Notes: generated by a model not told the origin, from the letters alone. A stretch of 64,000 bases of DNA from an uncultured Clostridia bacterium (GCA_944332815.1 CALVKQ010000007.1:1-64000), one strand, 5' to 3'. Shown: positions 16,256 to 24,200, counted from the stretch's first letter. Translations and numbers: made by a program.

Positions 16256-17008
16256 TTATTCGTAGTCCACGACATCCACCCAGTGCAGCAGGAATTCTCT
16301 CTCTTCCGGATTACCTTTCACCAGCTGGGACGCGGCGACGATGGGGATCCACTTCTGCACGTACTGTTTCGCGGTGTCGCTCTTCATGCAGAAGAGGTTG
16401 AGATATTTGTCCGCCAGTTCCGGCTTGCCTTCCAGGTTGAAGAGGAGGAAGGTGCGCGCCACGTCGGCGGAAGCGTTGCCCTGCGTTGCGTGGGACCAGT
16501 CGATGACATAAGCCTTGCCGTCGTCGTCGGAGATGATGACGTTGCTGGGGTTATAGTCGCCGTGGCACACTTTGTTGTGTTTGGGCATGGCTTCGAGGCG
16601 AGTGTGCAGATCGTAACGGATGGTCGCGCTGAGGTCCGCCTGGGAGATCTTGCGGTTCATCTTGTCCTTGATCTTGTTGAGGAGGGGAGAGCGCTTGGAG
16701 TGGATCTCCATCTGCACATCGACGAAGAGGTTGAGATACTCGTCCATCTTGTCGGGGTTCTCCGCCATGAGCTGCGCGAGGGTCTTGCCCTTGATGTAGT
16801 CCATGACTATCGCCCATTTGCCGCTCACCTTGGTGACTTCCAGCAGTTTGGGGATGTTCAGCCCGGTCTCCTCGACGCGCGCCTGATTGAGTGCCTCGTT
16901 CAGGATGTCGGATTTGGAGTAGTGTTCGTCAAAGACCTTGATGACCTTGTCGCCGTCGCGGTACACGGTCTTGGTCGTGCGAACCGCTATGACCTTATCG
17001 GTGTTCAT
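16256..17008 (-). CDS. APH-family phosphotransferase
   Basis: The 250-residue product has the aminoglycoside/choline kinase-like fold: a short N-lobe with a Lys-containing strand (KVIKVFDEH), the catalytic loop CHGDYNPSNVI near residue 150 and the metal-binding YVIDWSHA. The substrate is unknown. Resistance need not be assumed, since many clostridial members are housekeeping kinases. It lies 9 nt after adhE and 18 nt before the [2Fe-2S] gene, with AGGAGG before its ATG, so it is part of the redox operon, though no link to redox is obvious. Confidence 0.8.
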   Translation of the reverse strand: MNTDKVIAVRTTKTVYRDGDKVIKVFDEHYSKSDILNEALNQARVEETGLNIPKLLEVTKVSGKWAIVMDYIKGKTLAQLMAENPDKMDEYLNLFVDVQMEIHSKRSPLLNKIKDKMNRKISQADLSATIRYDLHTRLEAMPKHNKVCHGDYNPSNVIISDDDGKAYVIDWSHATQGNASADVARTFLLFNLEGKPELADKYLNLFCMKSDTAKQYVQKWIPIVAASQLVKGNPEEREFLLHWVDVVDYE

Positions 17009-17017
17009 ATTCCCTCC

Positions 17018-19627
17018 TTATTTGCCGTAGTAGGCGTTAAGATACATTTGTTTGATCTCGCTCATGAGCGGATAACGGGGGTTGGCGCCGGTGCACTGGT
17101 CGTCGAACGCCTGTTCCGTCATCTCGTCGAGTCTGGCGAGGAAGTCCTGCTCGTCGATGCCGTAATCGCGGATGGTCTTCTTGATGCCGACCTTGGCTTT
17201 GAGCTCGTCGAGCGCTTTGATGAAGTTCTCCACCTTTTCCGCGTCGTTCTTGCCCTTGATGCCGAGGAATTCCGCGACCTCCGCGTAACGGGCGAGGGTG
17301 TGAGGATGATCGTACTGGGGGAAGGTCCCCATCTTGGTGGGCACTTCCGCGGAGTTGAAGCGGATGACTTCGTCTATCATGAGCGCGTTGGCAACGCCGT
17401 GGGGCAGATGATGGAATGCGCCCAGCTTATGCGCCATGGAGTGGCACACGCCCAGGAACGCGTTCGCGAACGCCATACCTGCCATGGTGGCGGCATTTGC
17501 CATCTTTTCGCGCGCTTCGGGGTCGTTGGGACCGTTGTCGTAGGCGCGGGGCAGATACTTGAATATCATCTGCAAGCTGCGCATCGCGAGCCCGTCGGTG
17601 TAGTCGGTCGCCATCATGGAGGCGATGGCTTCCAGGTCGTGGGTCACGGCGTCTATGCCGCTTGCGGAGGTGAGCCCCTTGGGAGCGTTCATCATCATGT
17701 CCGCGTCCACGATCGCCATGTTGGGCATGAGCTCATAGTCCGCGAGGGGATACTTGACGCCCGTCCTCTCGTCCGTGATGACGGCGAAGGGGGTCACCTC
17801 GCTGCCCGTACCTGCGGAGGTAGGGACGGCGATGAAGTACGCCTTTTCGCCCATCTTCGGGAAGGTGTAGACGCGCTTTCTGATGTCCATGAAGCGCATG
17901 GCAAGGTCCATGAAGTCCACTTCCGGATGTTCGTAGAGCACCCACATTATCTTGCCGGCGTCCATTGCGGAGCCGCCGCCGACGGCGATGATGCAGTCGG
18001 GCTCGAATGCGCGCATCGCCTGAGTGCCTTCCTTGGCGCAGGCGAGAGTGGGATCGGGCGCGACGTTGAAGAAGGTGGTGTGCGCGATGCCCATCTCGTC
18101 CAGCTTGTCGGTGATGGTCTTCGTATATCCATTATGATACAAAAAACTGTCCGTGACAATAAAAGCTTTCTTTTTTCCCATGACATTTTTGAGTTCGTCA
18201 AGGGCGACGGGCAGACAGCCCTTCTTGATGTACACCTTTTCGGGCGCTCTGAACCACAGCATATTCTCTCTCCTTTCCGCGACGGTCTTGATGTTTATGA
18301 GGTGTTTGACGCCCACGTTTTCGCTGACGCTGTTGCCGCCCCAGCTGCCGCAGCCGAGGGTGAGGGAGGGCGTGAGTTTGAAGTTGTAGATATCGCCTAT
18401 GCCGCCCTGCGAAGAGGGGGAATTGAGCAGCACGCGGCAGGTCTTCATGCGGTGGGTGTATTCCTCGATCTTATCCTTGCCGCTCATGACGTCGATATAG
18501 AGGGAGGAGGTGTGGCCGTAGCCGCCGTCCGCGATGAGGTGTTCCGCCTTGTCGAGCGCGTCCTCGAAATCCTTCGCCCTGTACATGGCGAGGACGGGGG
18601 AAAGTTTCTCGTGCGCGAACTCTTCGGAGATGTCGACGCTGGTCACTTCGCCGATGATGATCTTGGTTTCTTCGGGGACGGTGACGCCTGCGAGCGCCGC
18701 TATCTTCGCCGCTTTCTGACCGACTATCTTGGCGTTGAGCGCGCCGTTGATGAGGATGGTCTTGCGCACTTTTTCGGTTTCTTCGGGGGAGAGGAAGTAG
18801 CAGCCGCGCGCCTTGAACTCCTTCTTCACCTTGTCATAGACCTTGTCCAGCACGATGACGGACTGTTCGGACGCGCAGATCATGCCGTTGTCGAAGGTCT
18901 TGGAATGTATGATGCTGTTCACCGCGAGCAGGATATCCGCGCTGTCGTCAATGATGGCGGGGGTGTTGCCTGCGCCCACGCCGACTGCCGGTTTGCCGGA
19001 GGAGTAAGCCGCTTTGACCATGCCGGGACCGCCGGTCGCCAGAATGACGTCGGCTTCTTTCATGAGCAGGTTGGTCATTTCGAGGGAGGGGACGTCTATC
19101 CAGCCGATGATGCCTTCGGGCGCACCTGCCTTGACCGCCGCTTCCAGCACTATCCTGGCGGCGGCTATGGTGCTCTTCTTGGCTCTGGGATGGGGGCTTA
19201 TGATGATGCCGTTCCTGGTTTTGAGCGCGATGAGGGTCTTGAAGATGGCGGTGGAAGTGGGGTTGGTGGTGGGGATGACCGCGCCGACGACGCCCACGGG
19301 TTCGGCTATCTTCTTGATGCCGAAGGACTTGTCCTCTTCGATGACGCCGCAGGTCTTGGTGTGACGGTAGGCGTTGTAGATGTATTCGGAGGCGTAGTGG
19401 TTCTTTATCACCTTGTCCTCGACGACGCCCATGCCCGTTTCCTCGACAGCCATTTTCGCGAGGGGTATACGCTGCTGATTGGCTGCCATCGCGGCGGCGA
19501 AGAAGATCGCGTCAACTTGCTCCTGCGTGTAGTCGGCGAACTTTTTCTGCGCCTCACGCACGCGAGCTATGGTTTCTTCCAGCTTTTCGACGTTGTCCAC
19601 GACTTGATACTGTTTGGTTTCTTCCAT
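17018..19627 (-). CDS. adhE: Bifunctional acetaldehyde-CoA / alcohol dehydrogenase
   Basis: The 869-residue product matches AdhE in length and order. An N-terminal CoA-acylating aldehyde dehydrogenase (about 1-440) has the catalytic Cys in NGMICASEQ near residue 245. A C-terminal iron-dependent alcohol dehydrogenase (about 455-869) has GGGSAMDAGK near 547, TSAGTGSEVT and the metal-binding HSMAHKLGAFHH near 725. It reduces acetyl-CoA to ethanol and regenerates two NAD+, and it forms filaments (spirosomes) in other bacteria. AGGAGACC precedes the ATG. It follows rex by 13 nt, so autoregulated Rex would tie its expression to the NADH/NAD+ ratio. Confidence 0.97.
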   Translation of the reverse strand: MEETKQYQVVDNVEKLEETIARVREAQKKFADYTQEQVDAIFFAAAMAANQQRIPLAKMAVEETGMGVVEDKVIKNHYASEYIYNAYRHTKTCGVIEEDKSFGIKKIAEPVGVVGAVIPTTNPTSTAIFKTLIALKTRNGIIISPHPRAKKSTIAAARIVLEAAVKAGAPEGIIGWIDVPSLEMTNLLMKEADVILATGGPGMVKAAYSSGKPAVGVGAGNTPAIIDDSADILLAVNSIIHSKTFDNGMICASEQSVIVLDKVYDKVKKEFKARGCYFLSPEETEKVRKTILINGALNAKIVGQKAAKIAALAGVTVPEETKIIIGEVTSVDISEEFAHEKLSPVLAMYRAKDFEDALDKAEHLIADGGYGHTSSLYIDVMSGKDKIEEYTHRMKTCRVLLNSPSSQGGIGDIYNFKLTPSLTLGCGSWGGNSVSENVGVKHLINIKTVAERRENMLWFRAPEKVYIKKGCLPVALDELKNVMGKKKAFIVTDSFLYHNGYTKTITDKLDEMGIAHTTFFNVAPDPTLACAKEGTQAMRAFEPDCIIAVGGGSAMDAGKIMWVLYEHPEVDFMDLAMRFMDIRKRVYTFPKMGEKAYFIAVPTSAGTGSEVTPFAVITDERTGVKYPLADYELMPNMAIVDADMMMNAPKGLTSASGIDAVTHDLEAIASMMATDYTDGLAMRSLQMIFKYLPRAYDNGPNDPEAREKMANAATMAGMAFANAFLGVCHSMAHKLGAFHHLPHGVANALMIDEVIRFNSAEVPTKMGTFPQYDHPHTLARYAEVAEFLGIKGKNDAEKVENFIKALDELKAKVGIKKTIRDYGIDEQDFLARLDEMTEQAFDDQCTGANPRYPLMSEIKQMYLNAYYGK

Positions 19628-19640
19628 ATCGGTCTCCTGT

Positions 19641-20297
19641 TCAGTTGTTTTCTTCTTTTTTAAGTATTTCTTTGAGTTTTGCTGACAGCACCGCGAGCGA
19701 CGCCGCCATATTCTCGTTTTTTACCGCTACCGTGTCGGGGAGATTGAGCCCGACGGGGGAGAAGTTCCAGATGGCTCTCACCCCTGCGTCCACCAGGATG
19801 TCCGCGGTCTTCTGCGCCTGCGAAGCCGGGAGAGTGAGCACCGCCATCTTGACTTTCAGTTTGCGCACGGCGTCTTTCAGCTTGTCTGCGGACAATATCT
19901 TCTTGCCGTGCACCTCCTTGCCTATGAGGGAGGGGTCGGTGTCAAAGCCTGCGACGATGTTGAGCCCGTACTTTTCAAACCCCACGTAACCGAGCAGAGC
20001 CTGTCCCAGCTTGCCCGTCCCCACCAGCACGGCATTTTTCTCGTTGTCGTAGCCCATGAAGCTCTCGATGTCGCGCACCAGGTCGGGGATGTAGTAACCC
20101 ACCTTGGGTTTGCCCTCGCTCACCACCGCCATGGAGAGGTCCTTTTTGACTACGGACGGATTCTCCTGCATCGCCTCGGCGAGCCCTACGGAAGAGATGT
20201 ACTCCGCGCCCTCCGCCTCTCGTTGTTTGAGATAGCGCAGATAGCCGGGCATCCTTTGCAGGGTGGCGAGAGATAGGGTTTTGTCGTTGTCTGCCAT
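19641..20297 (-). CDS. rex: Redox-sensing transcriptional repressor Rex
   Basis: The 218-residue product has a winged-helix N-terminus (LATLQRMPGYLRYLKQ, then SVVKKDLS, the recognition helix region) and a Rossmann domain with GTGKLGQALLGY near residue 90, followed by the C-terminal swapped helix. Rex binds DNA at low NADH/NAD+ and leaves it as NADH rises, which derepresses fermentation genes. It heads the operon that includes adhE and the hydrogenase genes. GGAGGAAGGAT precedes the ATG. Confidence 0.95.
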   Translation of the reverse strand: MADNDKTLSLATLQRMPGYLRYLKQREAEGAEYISSVGLAEAMQENPSVVKKDLSMAVVSEGKPKVGYYIPDLVRDIESFMGYDNEKNAVLVGTGKLGQALLGYVGFEKYGLNIVAGFDTDPSLIGKEVHGKKILSADKLKDAVRKLKVKMAVLTLPASQAQKTADILVDAGVRAIWNFSPVGLNLPDTVAVKNENMAASLAVLSAKLKEILKKEENN

Positions 20298-20336
20298 ATC
20301 CTTCCTCCGGGACGCCTTGCGGCGCCGCCCCTAAAT

Positions 20337-20353
20337 CGATACACTTTGTATCG
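20337..20353. promoter_or_regulatory. Palindromic operator candidate downstream of the rex promoter
   Basis: CGATACA and TGTATCG are arranged as a 7-bp inverted repeat with a 3-nt spacer, just downstream of the predicted transcription start. It does not match the usual Rex site (TTGTTAANNNNTTAACAA type). It may be a diverged Rex operator or the site of another regulator. Confidence 0.5.
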
Positions 20354-20374
20354 TTACTCCGCGTGTCGATAAGG

Positions 20375-20403
20375 ATTATATGAAAACGCACGGGCTTTGT
20401 CAA
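20375..20403 (-). promoter_or_regulatory. Promoter of the rex-adhE-hydrogenase operon
   Basis: TTGACA (20398-20403) and TATAAT (20375-20380) with a 17-nt spacer on the minus strand: a perfect consensus promoter. Such strength suits a gene set held down by a repressor. Confidence 0.9.
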
Positions 20404-20495
20404 CGAAAAAGGAGGGGGAAATAAAGAAATTTTTTCCCGATATGCCGGAGCGTGATAATACGACGCGGTTTCAGTGTGATTCTTTGCGAGGCGTA

Positions 20496-20590
20496 ATCGG
20501 GGGGTCCCCGGGCTAAAATCTTTGATTCTAGACTGGGGCTTAATTCGGGGTCCCCAGTCTAAAATCCCCGATTTCGGGATGGGGCTAAAA
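20496..20590 (-). repeat. Palindromic repeat pair (same family as the 26661 array)
   Basis: Two tandem units of about 46 bp each contain GGGGTCCCC, a TAAAATC...GATT hairpin and a closing TGGGGCT. They are in reverse orientation to the 47-bp array at 26661-27036. They lie between the upp terminator and the rex promoter. Confidence 0.75.
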
Positions 20591-20619
20591 AAAAGCTCCC
20601 CTGCCGAGGGCAGGGGAGC
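20587..20619 (-). terminator. Terminator of uraA-upp
   Basis: On the minus strand GCTCCCCTGCC, the loop CTC and GGCAGGGGAGC are followed by eight T residues, a textbook intrinsic terminator 18 nt after the upp stop. Confidence 0.92.
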
Positions 20620-20636
20620 GAGTGTATCGGGGTGGG

Positions 20637-21275
20637 TCACTTCGTGCCGAAGAGGCGGTCGCCGGCGTCGCCCAGACCGGGCAGGATGTAGCCGTGTTCG
20701 TTGAGGCAGCGGTCCAGCGTGGAAACGAAAACTTCCACGTCGGGGTGCGCTTCCGCCACGGTTTCTATGCCGGTGGGAGCGGCGATGATGCTCATCAGCA
20801 TTATCTTTTTGCAGCCGCGTTCTTTCAGGAAGCCTATCGCAGCCACCGCGCTGCCGCCCGTCGCGAGCATGGGGTCGAGCAGGATCGCGACGCTGTTTTC
20901 TATGCCGTCGGGCAGCTTGCAGTAATACTCGTGAGGTTCCAGCGTTTCTTCATCGCGGTACAGCCCTATGTGTCCCACTTTGGCGGTGGGGAAGAGGGTG
21001 TGCACGCCGTTCACCATCCCCAGTCCTGCGCGCAGGATGGGGACGACAGCCACCGCGTTGTCGGCGACCATGGTCTGCTCCGTGAGTTCCAGAGGAGTCT
21101 GCACCATGACCTTTTTGGTGGGGACGTGCTTGAAGCTCTCGTACACCATGAGGGTGGTGATCTCTTCCACCAGTTCGCGGAACTCCTTCATGCCCGTGTT
21201 GACGTCGCGGAGTATGGCGATCTTATGTCTTATGAGAGGGTGATCCAGGATCGTGACATTGGGATAGTTTTTCAT
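20637..21275 (-). CDS. upp: Uracil phosphoribosyltransferase
   Basis: The 212-residue product salvages uracil with PRPP to UMP. Family motifs are HPLIRHKIAILRD, VPILRAGLGM, the PRPP-binding LDPMLATGGSAVAA and the C-terminal GYILPGLGDAGDRLFGT that contacts uracil. Length is typical. AAGGAGG before the ATG lies inside the end of uraA, and only one base separates the genes. The pairing means imported uracil is trapped directly as UMP. Confidence 0.97.
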   Translation of the reverse strand: MKNYPNVTILDHPLIRHKIAILRDVNTGMKEFRELVEEITTLMVYESFKHVPTKKVMVQTPLELTEQTMVADNAVAVVPILRAGLGMVNGVHTLFPTAKVGHIGLYRDEETLEPHEYYCKLPDGIENSVAILLDPMLATGGSAVAAIGFLKERGCKKIMLMSIIAAPTGIETVAEAHPDVEVFVSTLDRCLNEHGYILPGLGDAGDRLFGTK

Positions 21276-21276
21276 G

Positions 21277-22941
21277 TCATTCCTCCTTGGTTTCGTTTTC
21301 CGCCGTGACGCATCCAGCGCCTTCGGCGTCCGCGGTTACGGCGGCGTCCGCCGTGACGTTCTCTTCCGCGTCTTCGCCGTGCAGGAGCTTGGGCTCGACG
21401 GAATTCTCGACGGCGGCGGAGGGTACGCTCGCCTCCTCCTCGCCCTGACCGAGTTTGCCTTTTTCGAGTTTGTTCATCACGGCGTAGGTGATGATGCCGA
21501 GGATGAGCGCGGTGGCGATGGAGGTGACGGTGACGGCTTTGTCCACAAATCCGGCGTGCGTAGTGGCGACTCCGACGACCTCGCCGTTCACGATGGTTTC
21601 GGTGACGGCGTCTTGCGCGGCAAGGTGATAGGGGATCTGGATGGCGAGTCCGCCTATGCCTGCGATGAGTATCGCGCTGACCACGAAGAGGTTCTTGTTC
21701 TCACCGAGGTCGATGTCCTTGAACATTTTCAGACCGCTGACGGCGATGAAGCCGTAGAGGGTGAAGCACACGCCGCCCATGACCGCAGCAGGGATGGTCT
21801 GCAACAGCGCCATGATGGGGGAGAGGAAGGAAAGCACTATGCACATGATCGCGGTGACGAATATTGTGCGCACGGAGGCGTTGCCCGTGATGGCGACGCA
21901 GCCCACGGATTCACCGTAAGTGGTGTTGGGGCAGATGCCGAGCACGGTGCCTGCGATGGAGCCCACGCCGTCGCCCAGCAGAGTGCGCTTGAGCCCGGGC
22001 TCTCCCTCGACGAGGTCGCGGCCTATGATGCTGCTCAGGTTCTTGTGGTCGGCGATGTGCTCCGCAAACACGACGAGCGCCACGGGGATGAACGCGAGCG
22101 CCACTTCCGCAACACCCTGTCCGTTGAGGAGCTCCGCGCCTTCCACGCCGGTGCGTGGAGCGCCGTCGATGAGCTCTCTGATGCCTTCGATGAGCGCGAA
22201 GTCGGGGTAGTTGAGGAATGCGGTCACGCCGACAAACTTGCCGCTCTCGTCCACGAAGTTGCTCACGAGGGGATCGAAGTCCACTATTTTGAGGTAGTCC
22301 ACGTCAAAGCCGAGCCCGAACGCGGTGAAGATCGCCGCCACAGCGTAGCCCATGCCTATGCCGATGATGAAGGGGATGAGCTTCATGGTTTTGAAGCGCT
22401 TCTGCCCCGAGCACACGACGACGGTGAAGAAAGTGACCAGTCCGCAGAAGAGCGCGACGAGGTTATAGCTGCCGTTGACGGAGTCGCCTGCCGCGGTGGT
22501 GATGCTGGTCACCGCGCTGCCGGCGAGCGAAAGACCTATGAGCGCGACGGTGGGACCTATGACCACGGGAGGCATGAGCTTGGACACCCATTTGGTGCCG
22601 GCAAAGTGGATGACCACCGCGATGATGACGTACACAAGCCCTGCGAAAACGCTGCCCACGATGATGCCGAGATAGCCGTACGCCGTAGCCGCGACGAGCG
22701 AGCTGATGAACGCGAAGGAACTGCCGAGGAACACCGGGCTCTTGAACCTGGTGAAGAGCAGATAGACCATCGTGCCCACGCCTGCGCCGAGGATGGCGGA
22801 AGGCACCTGGGTGGGAAGACCGATCGCAACGGGGACGGCGATGGTCGCCGCCATGATGGCGAGCAGCTGTTGCAGCGCAAGCACCATCAGTTTCATGAAC
22901 GGCGGTTTGTCGTTGATGTCATAGACAAGGTTGACTGCCAT
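21277..22941 (-). CDS. uraA: Uracil permease (NCS2 family)
   Basis: The 554-residue product has about 12-14 hydrophobic segments. NCS2 signatures include FAEHIADHKNLSSIIGRDL with the substrate-coordinating Glu and the NTTYGESVG loop, plus the early QQLLAIMAATIAVPV. It is a proton-coupled uracil importer in the membrane. The tail of about 80 residues after the last helix is long and acidic, which is unusual. The ATG at 22941 has GGGAG upstream and gives the typical MAVNLVYDINDKP beginning; an upstream in-frame ATG would add 15 residues that overlap leader DNA. Confidence 0.93.
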   Translation of the reverse strand: MAVNLVYDINDKPPFMKLMVLALQQLLAIMAATIAVPVAIGLPTQVPSAILGAGVGTMVYLLFTRFKSPVFLGSSFAFISSLVAATAYGYLGIIVGSVFAGLVYVIIAVVIHFAGTKWVSKLMPPVVIGPTVALIGLSLAGSAVTSITTAAGDSVNGSYNLVALFCGLVTFFTVVVCSGQKRFKTMKLIPFIIGIGMGYAVAAIFTAFGLGFDVDYLKIVDFDPLVSNFVDESGKFVGVTAFLNYPDFALIEGIRELIDGAPRTGVEGAELLNGQGVAEVALAFIPVALVVFAEHIADHKNLSSIIGRDLVEGEPGLKRTLLGDGVGSIAGTVLGICPNTTYGESVGCVAITGNASVRTIFVTAIMCIVLSFLSPIMALLQTIPAAVMGGVCFTLYGFIAVSGLKMFKDIDLGENKNLFVVSAILIAGIGGLAIQIPYHLAAQDAVTETIVNGEVVGVATTHAGFVDKAVTVTSIATALILGIITYAVMNKLEKGKLGQGEEEASVPSAAVENSVEPKLLHGEDAEENVTADAAVTADAEGAGCVTAENETKEE

Positions 22942-22984
22942 AAGATATATCTCCCTTTGTTTGTTTGTCATGCTTCCGACGCAC

Positions 22985-23013
22985 AAAAAAACGTCCCCGA
23001 AAAAGGGGGACGT
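22985..23013 (-). terminator. Terminator-like attenuator upstream of uraA
   Basis: On the minus strand ACGTCCCC, a short loop and GGGGACGT precede a run of T residues. It lies between the promoter and uraA, with no gene of normal size before it, so it must be bypassed for uraA-upp to be made. This is the arrangement of a conditional terminator. Confidence 0.8.
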
Positions 23014-23019
23014 ACTGCG

Positions 23020-23094
23020 TCATTCCGAGAAAGCGAGGGGTGCGAAAACAGGCATGATGCGCACTGCTCCCGTAAGATATCTCGCTTCCCTCAT
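23020..23094 (-). CDS. Possible leader ORF of uraA-upp
   Basis: A 24-codon frame, starting MREARYLTGAVRIM and ending LAFSE, has GGAGGG four to nine nt before its ATG and ends a few bases before the terminator hairpin. The start region GAGGGAAGCGAG can pair with CTCGCTTTCTC at the end of the frame, so the whole frame folds as one stem. It could be a translated leader (compare the enterobacterial pyrBI mechanism) or simply an RNA fold that happens to be open. It is not enriched in any single amino acid. Confidence 0.4.
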   Translation of the reverse strand: MREARYLTGAVRIMPVFAPLAFSE

Positions 23095-23136
23095 TTTTCC
23101 CTCCGCGTGGGCGCGCCGCGCCCGAGCATTTTCCAA

Positions 23137-23166
23137 ATTATAGCACGGACGGAAAGATTTTGACAA
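23137..23166 (-). promoter_or_regulatory. Promoter of uraA-upp
   Basis: TTGTCA (23161-23166) and TATAAT (23137-23142) on the minus strand with an 18-nt spacer. The predicted transcript has a leader of about 190 nt before uraA. Confidence 0.7.
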
Positions 23167-23286
23167 GACCTTTTTTCGCGCGCGCAAGCGTTTTATATAT
23201 TGTGACACGCGAGCGCGGCACGCGTGCGTCCGCACGTTGCCCGCATATGCGTGCATAATGCGCGGAGATCCGGCTTTCCGGCGCCG

Positions 23287-24165
23287 TCATCTTCCGAGCA
23301 GACGTTTCAGGGTCCGGATGCTGTCCGTAAAATCCGGGACGTATTCCTCCGTCGCGCTGTCGGGTTCCTGCGAAAATCCGTTTTTCAGACCGGCGGCAAA
23401 GAATGCGTCCACCGCGCGGTCGTATTCCTCCGCGGTTATCCTGCGCGAGAGCAGAGGATGCTCCGCAACGCGCGGAGTGGGGAAGTACTGCGCCATGACG
23501 CTGACGTACATCTCCTTGTCCACGGCGGCTATCTCCCTCATCACGCCCTCGGTGTTTTTCGTTGCGCCGGGCAGCACGAGATGGCGTACGCACACTCCGC
23601 GCGTCATCATCCCGCGGCTGTCGAACACATCCGTCGGGCATTGTATTCTCATCTCTCGGAGGGCAGCCCGTGCGCGGTCGGGATAGTCCGTGGGAGCCCC
23701 GTACTCTGCCGCGAGCGCAGCGTCGGAGTATTTGAAGTCGGGCAGCCAAACGTCCACCGCGCCTTCCAGTCCGCGCAGCAGTCCGGGGTCGTCCGCGCCG
23801 TTGCTGTTCCACACAACGGGCAGTTTACCGTGCTTTTTGTACTCTTTAAGTACGGGAATAAGCCGTTTGCCCCAGGGCGTAGGGGTGACGAGGTTTAGGT
23901 TCTCCGCCCCTTGTTTTTCCAGTTCGGAAAAGAGGCGCAGCAGCTCTTCGCCGTTCACGTTCACGCCTTGTCCGTCGTGGGATATCTCGCTGTTCTGGCA
24001 GAAGGGGCAGCGCATATCGCAGCCCGAAAAGAAGACGGTGCCGCTCCCGTTCTCTCCCGAGAAACAGGGTTCTTCATAGAAGTGCAGCCCGATGCGCGCC
24101 ACTCTGAACGTGATGTCCGTAAGCGCCGCCGAGCGCAGGGTGTTTTCAGTCTGCCGTCCGTCCAT
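23287..24165 (-). CDS. Radical SAM protein, pyruvate-formate-lyase-activase-like
   Basis: The 292-residue product has the radical SAM cluster motif FSGCDMRCPFCQN (CxxxCxxC) near residue 50, followed by an NLVTPTPW-type SAM-binding region and HLVLPGATKNT. This is the organisation of the PflA-related proteins often annotated as radical SAM proteins of the AmmeMemoRadiSam/PflX type. It would reductively cleave SAM, perhaps to install a glycyl radical or to act on a small substrate; no partner glycyl-radical enzyme is in the window. The ATG at 24165 has no ribosome site and lies about 7 nt from a promoter -10, so the mRNA may be leaderless. The frame remains open upstream, but those residues are non-conserved. 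Confidence 0.85.
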   Translation of the reverse strand: MDGRQTENTLRSAALTDITFRVARIGLHFYEEPCFSGENGSGTVFFSGCDMRCPFCQNSEISHDGQGVNVNGEELLRLFSELEKQGAENLNLVTPTPWGKRLIPVLKEYKKHGKLPVVWNSNGADDPGLLRGLEGAVDVWLPDFKYSDAALAAEYGAPTDYPDRARAALREMRIQCPTDVFDSRGMMTRGVCVRHLVLPGATKNTEGVMREIAAVDKEMYVSVMAQYFPTPRVAEHPLLSRRITAEEYDRAVDAFFAAGLKNGFSQEPDSATEEYVPDFTDSIRTLKRLLGR

Positions 24166-24177
24166 ACGGGCAGTATG
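24163..24177. repeat. 15-bp inverted repeat over the radical SAM start codon
   Basis: CATACGGGCAGTATG on the plus strand; the 5-bp arms hold the start codon and the -10 hexamer of the minus-strand gene. A near-identical CATACGGACAGTATG overlaps another start codon at 39204-39218. Confidence 0.6.
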
Positions 24178-24200
24178 CCCCCGTGCGCGGATTTTGTCAA
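24172..24200 (-). promoter_or_regulatory. Promoter of the radical SAM gene
   Basis: TTGACA (24195-24200) and CATACT (24172-24177) with a 17-nt spacer on the minus strand. Transcription is expected within a base or two of the ATG at 24165. Confidence 0.65.

Noticed and set aside
16256..17008. Aminoglycoside resistance gene
   Set aside because: Only general kinase-fold motifs are present and the context is a metabolic operon, so a resistance call is not supported.
15902..19663. 1253-codon open frame on the plus strand
   Set aside because: It lies antisense to hydS, the [2Fe-2S] gene, the APH gene and adhE, all with clear family motifs. Its translation is His/Val/Gly-rich with no domains, a by-product of high-GC codon use.
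21274..23163. 629-codon plus-strand frame opposite uraA
   Set aside because: His/Asp/Glu-rich antisense shadow of the permease; no start signal and no family pattern.
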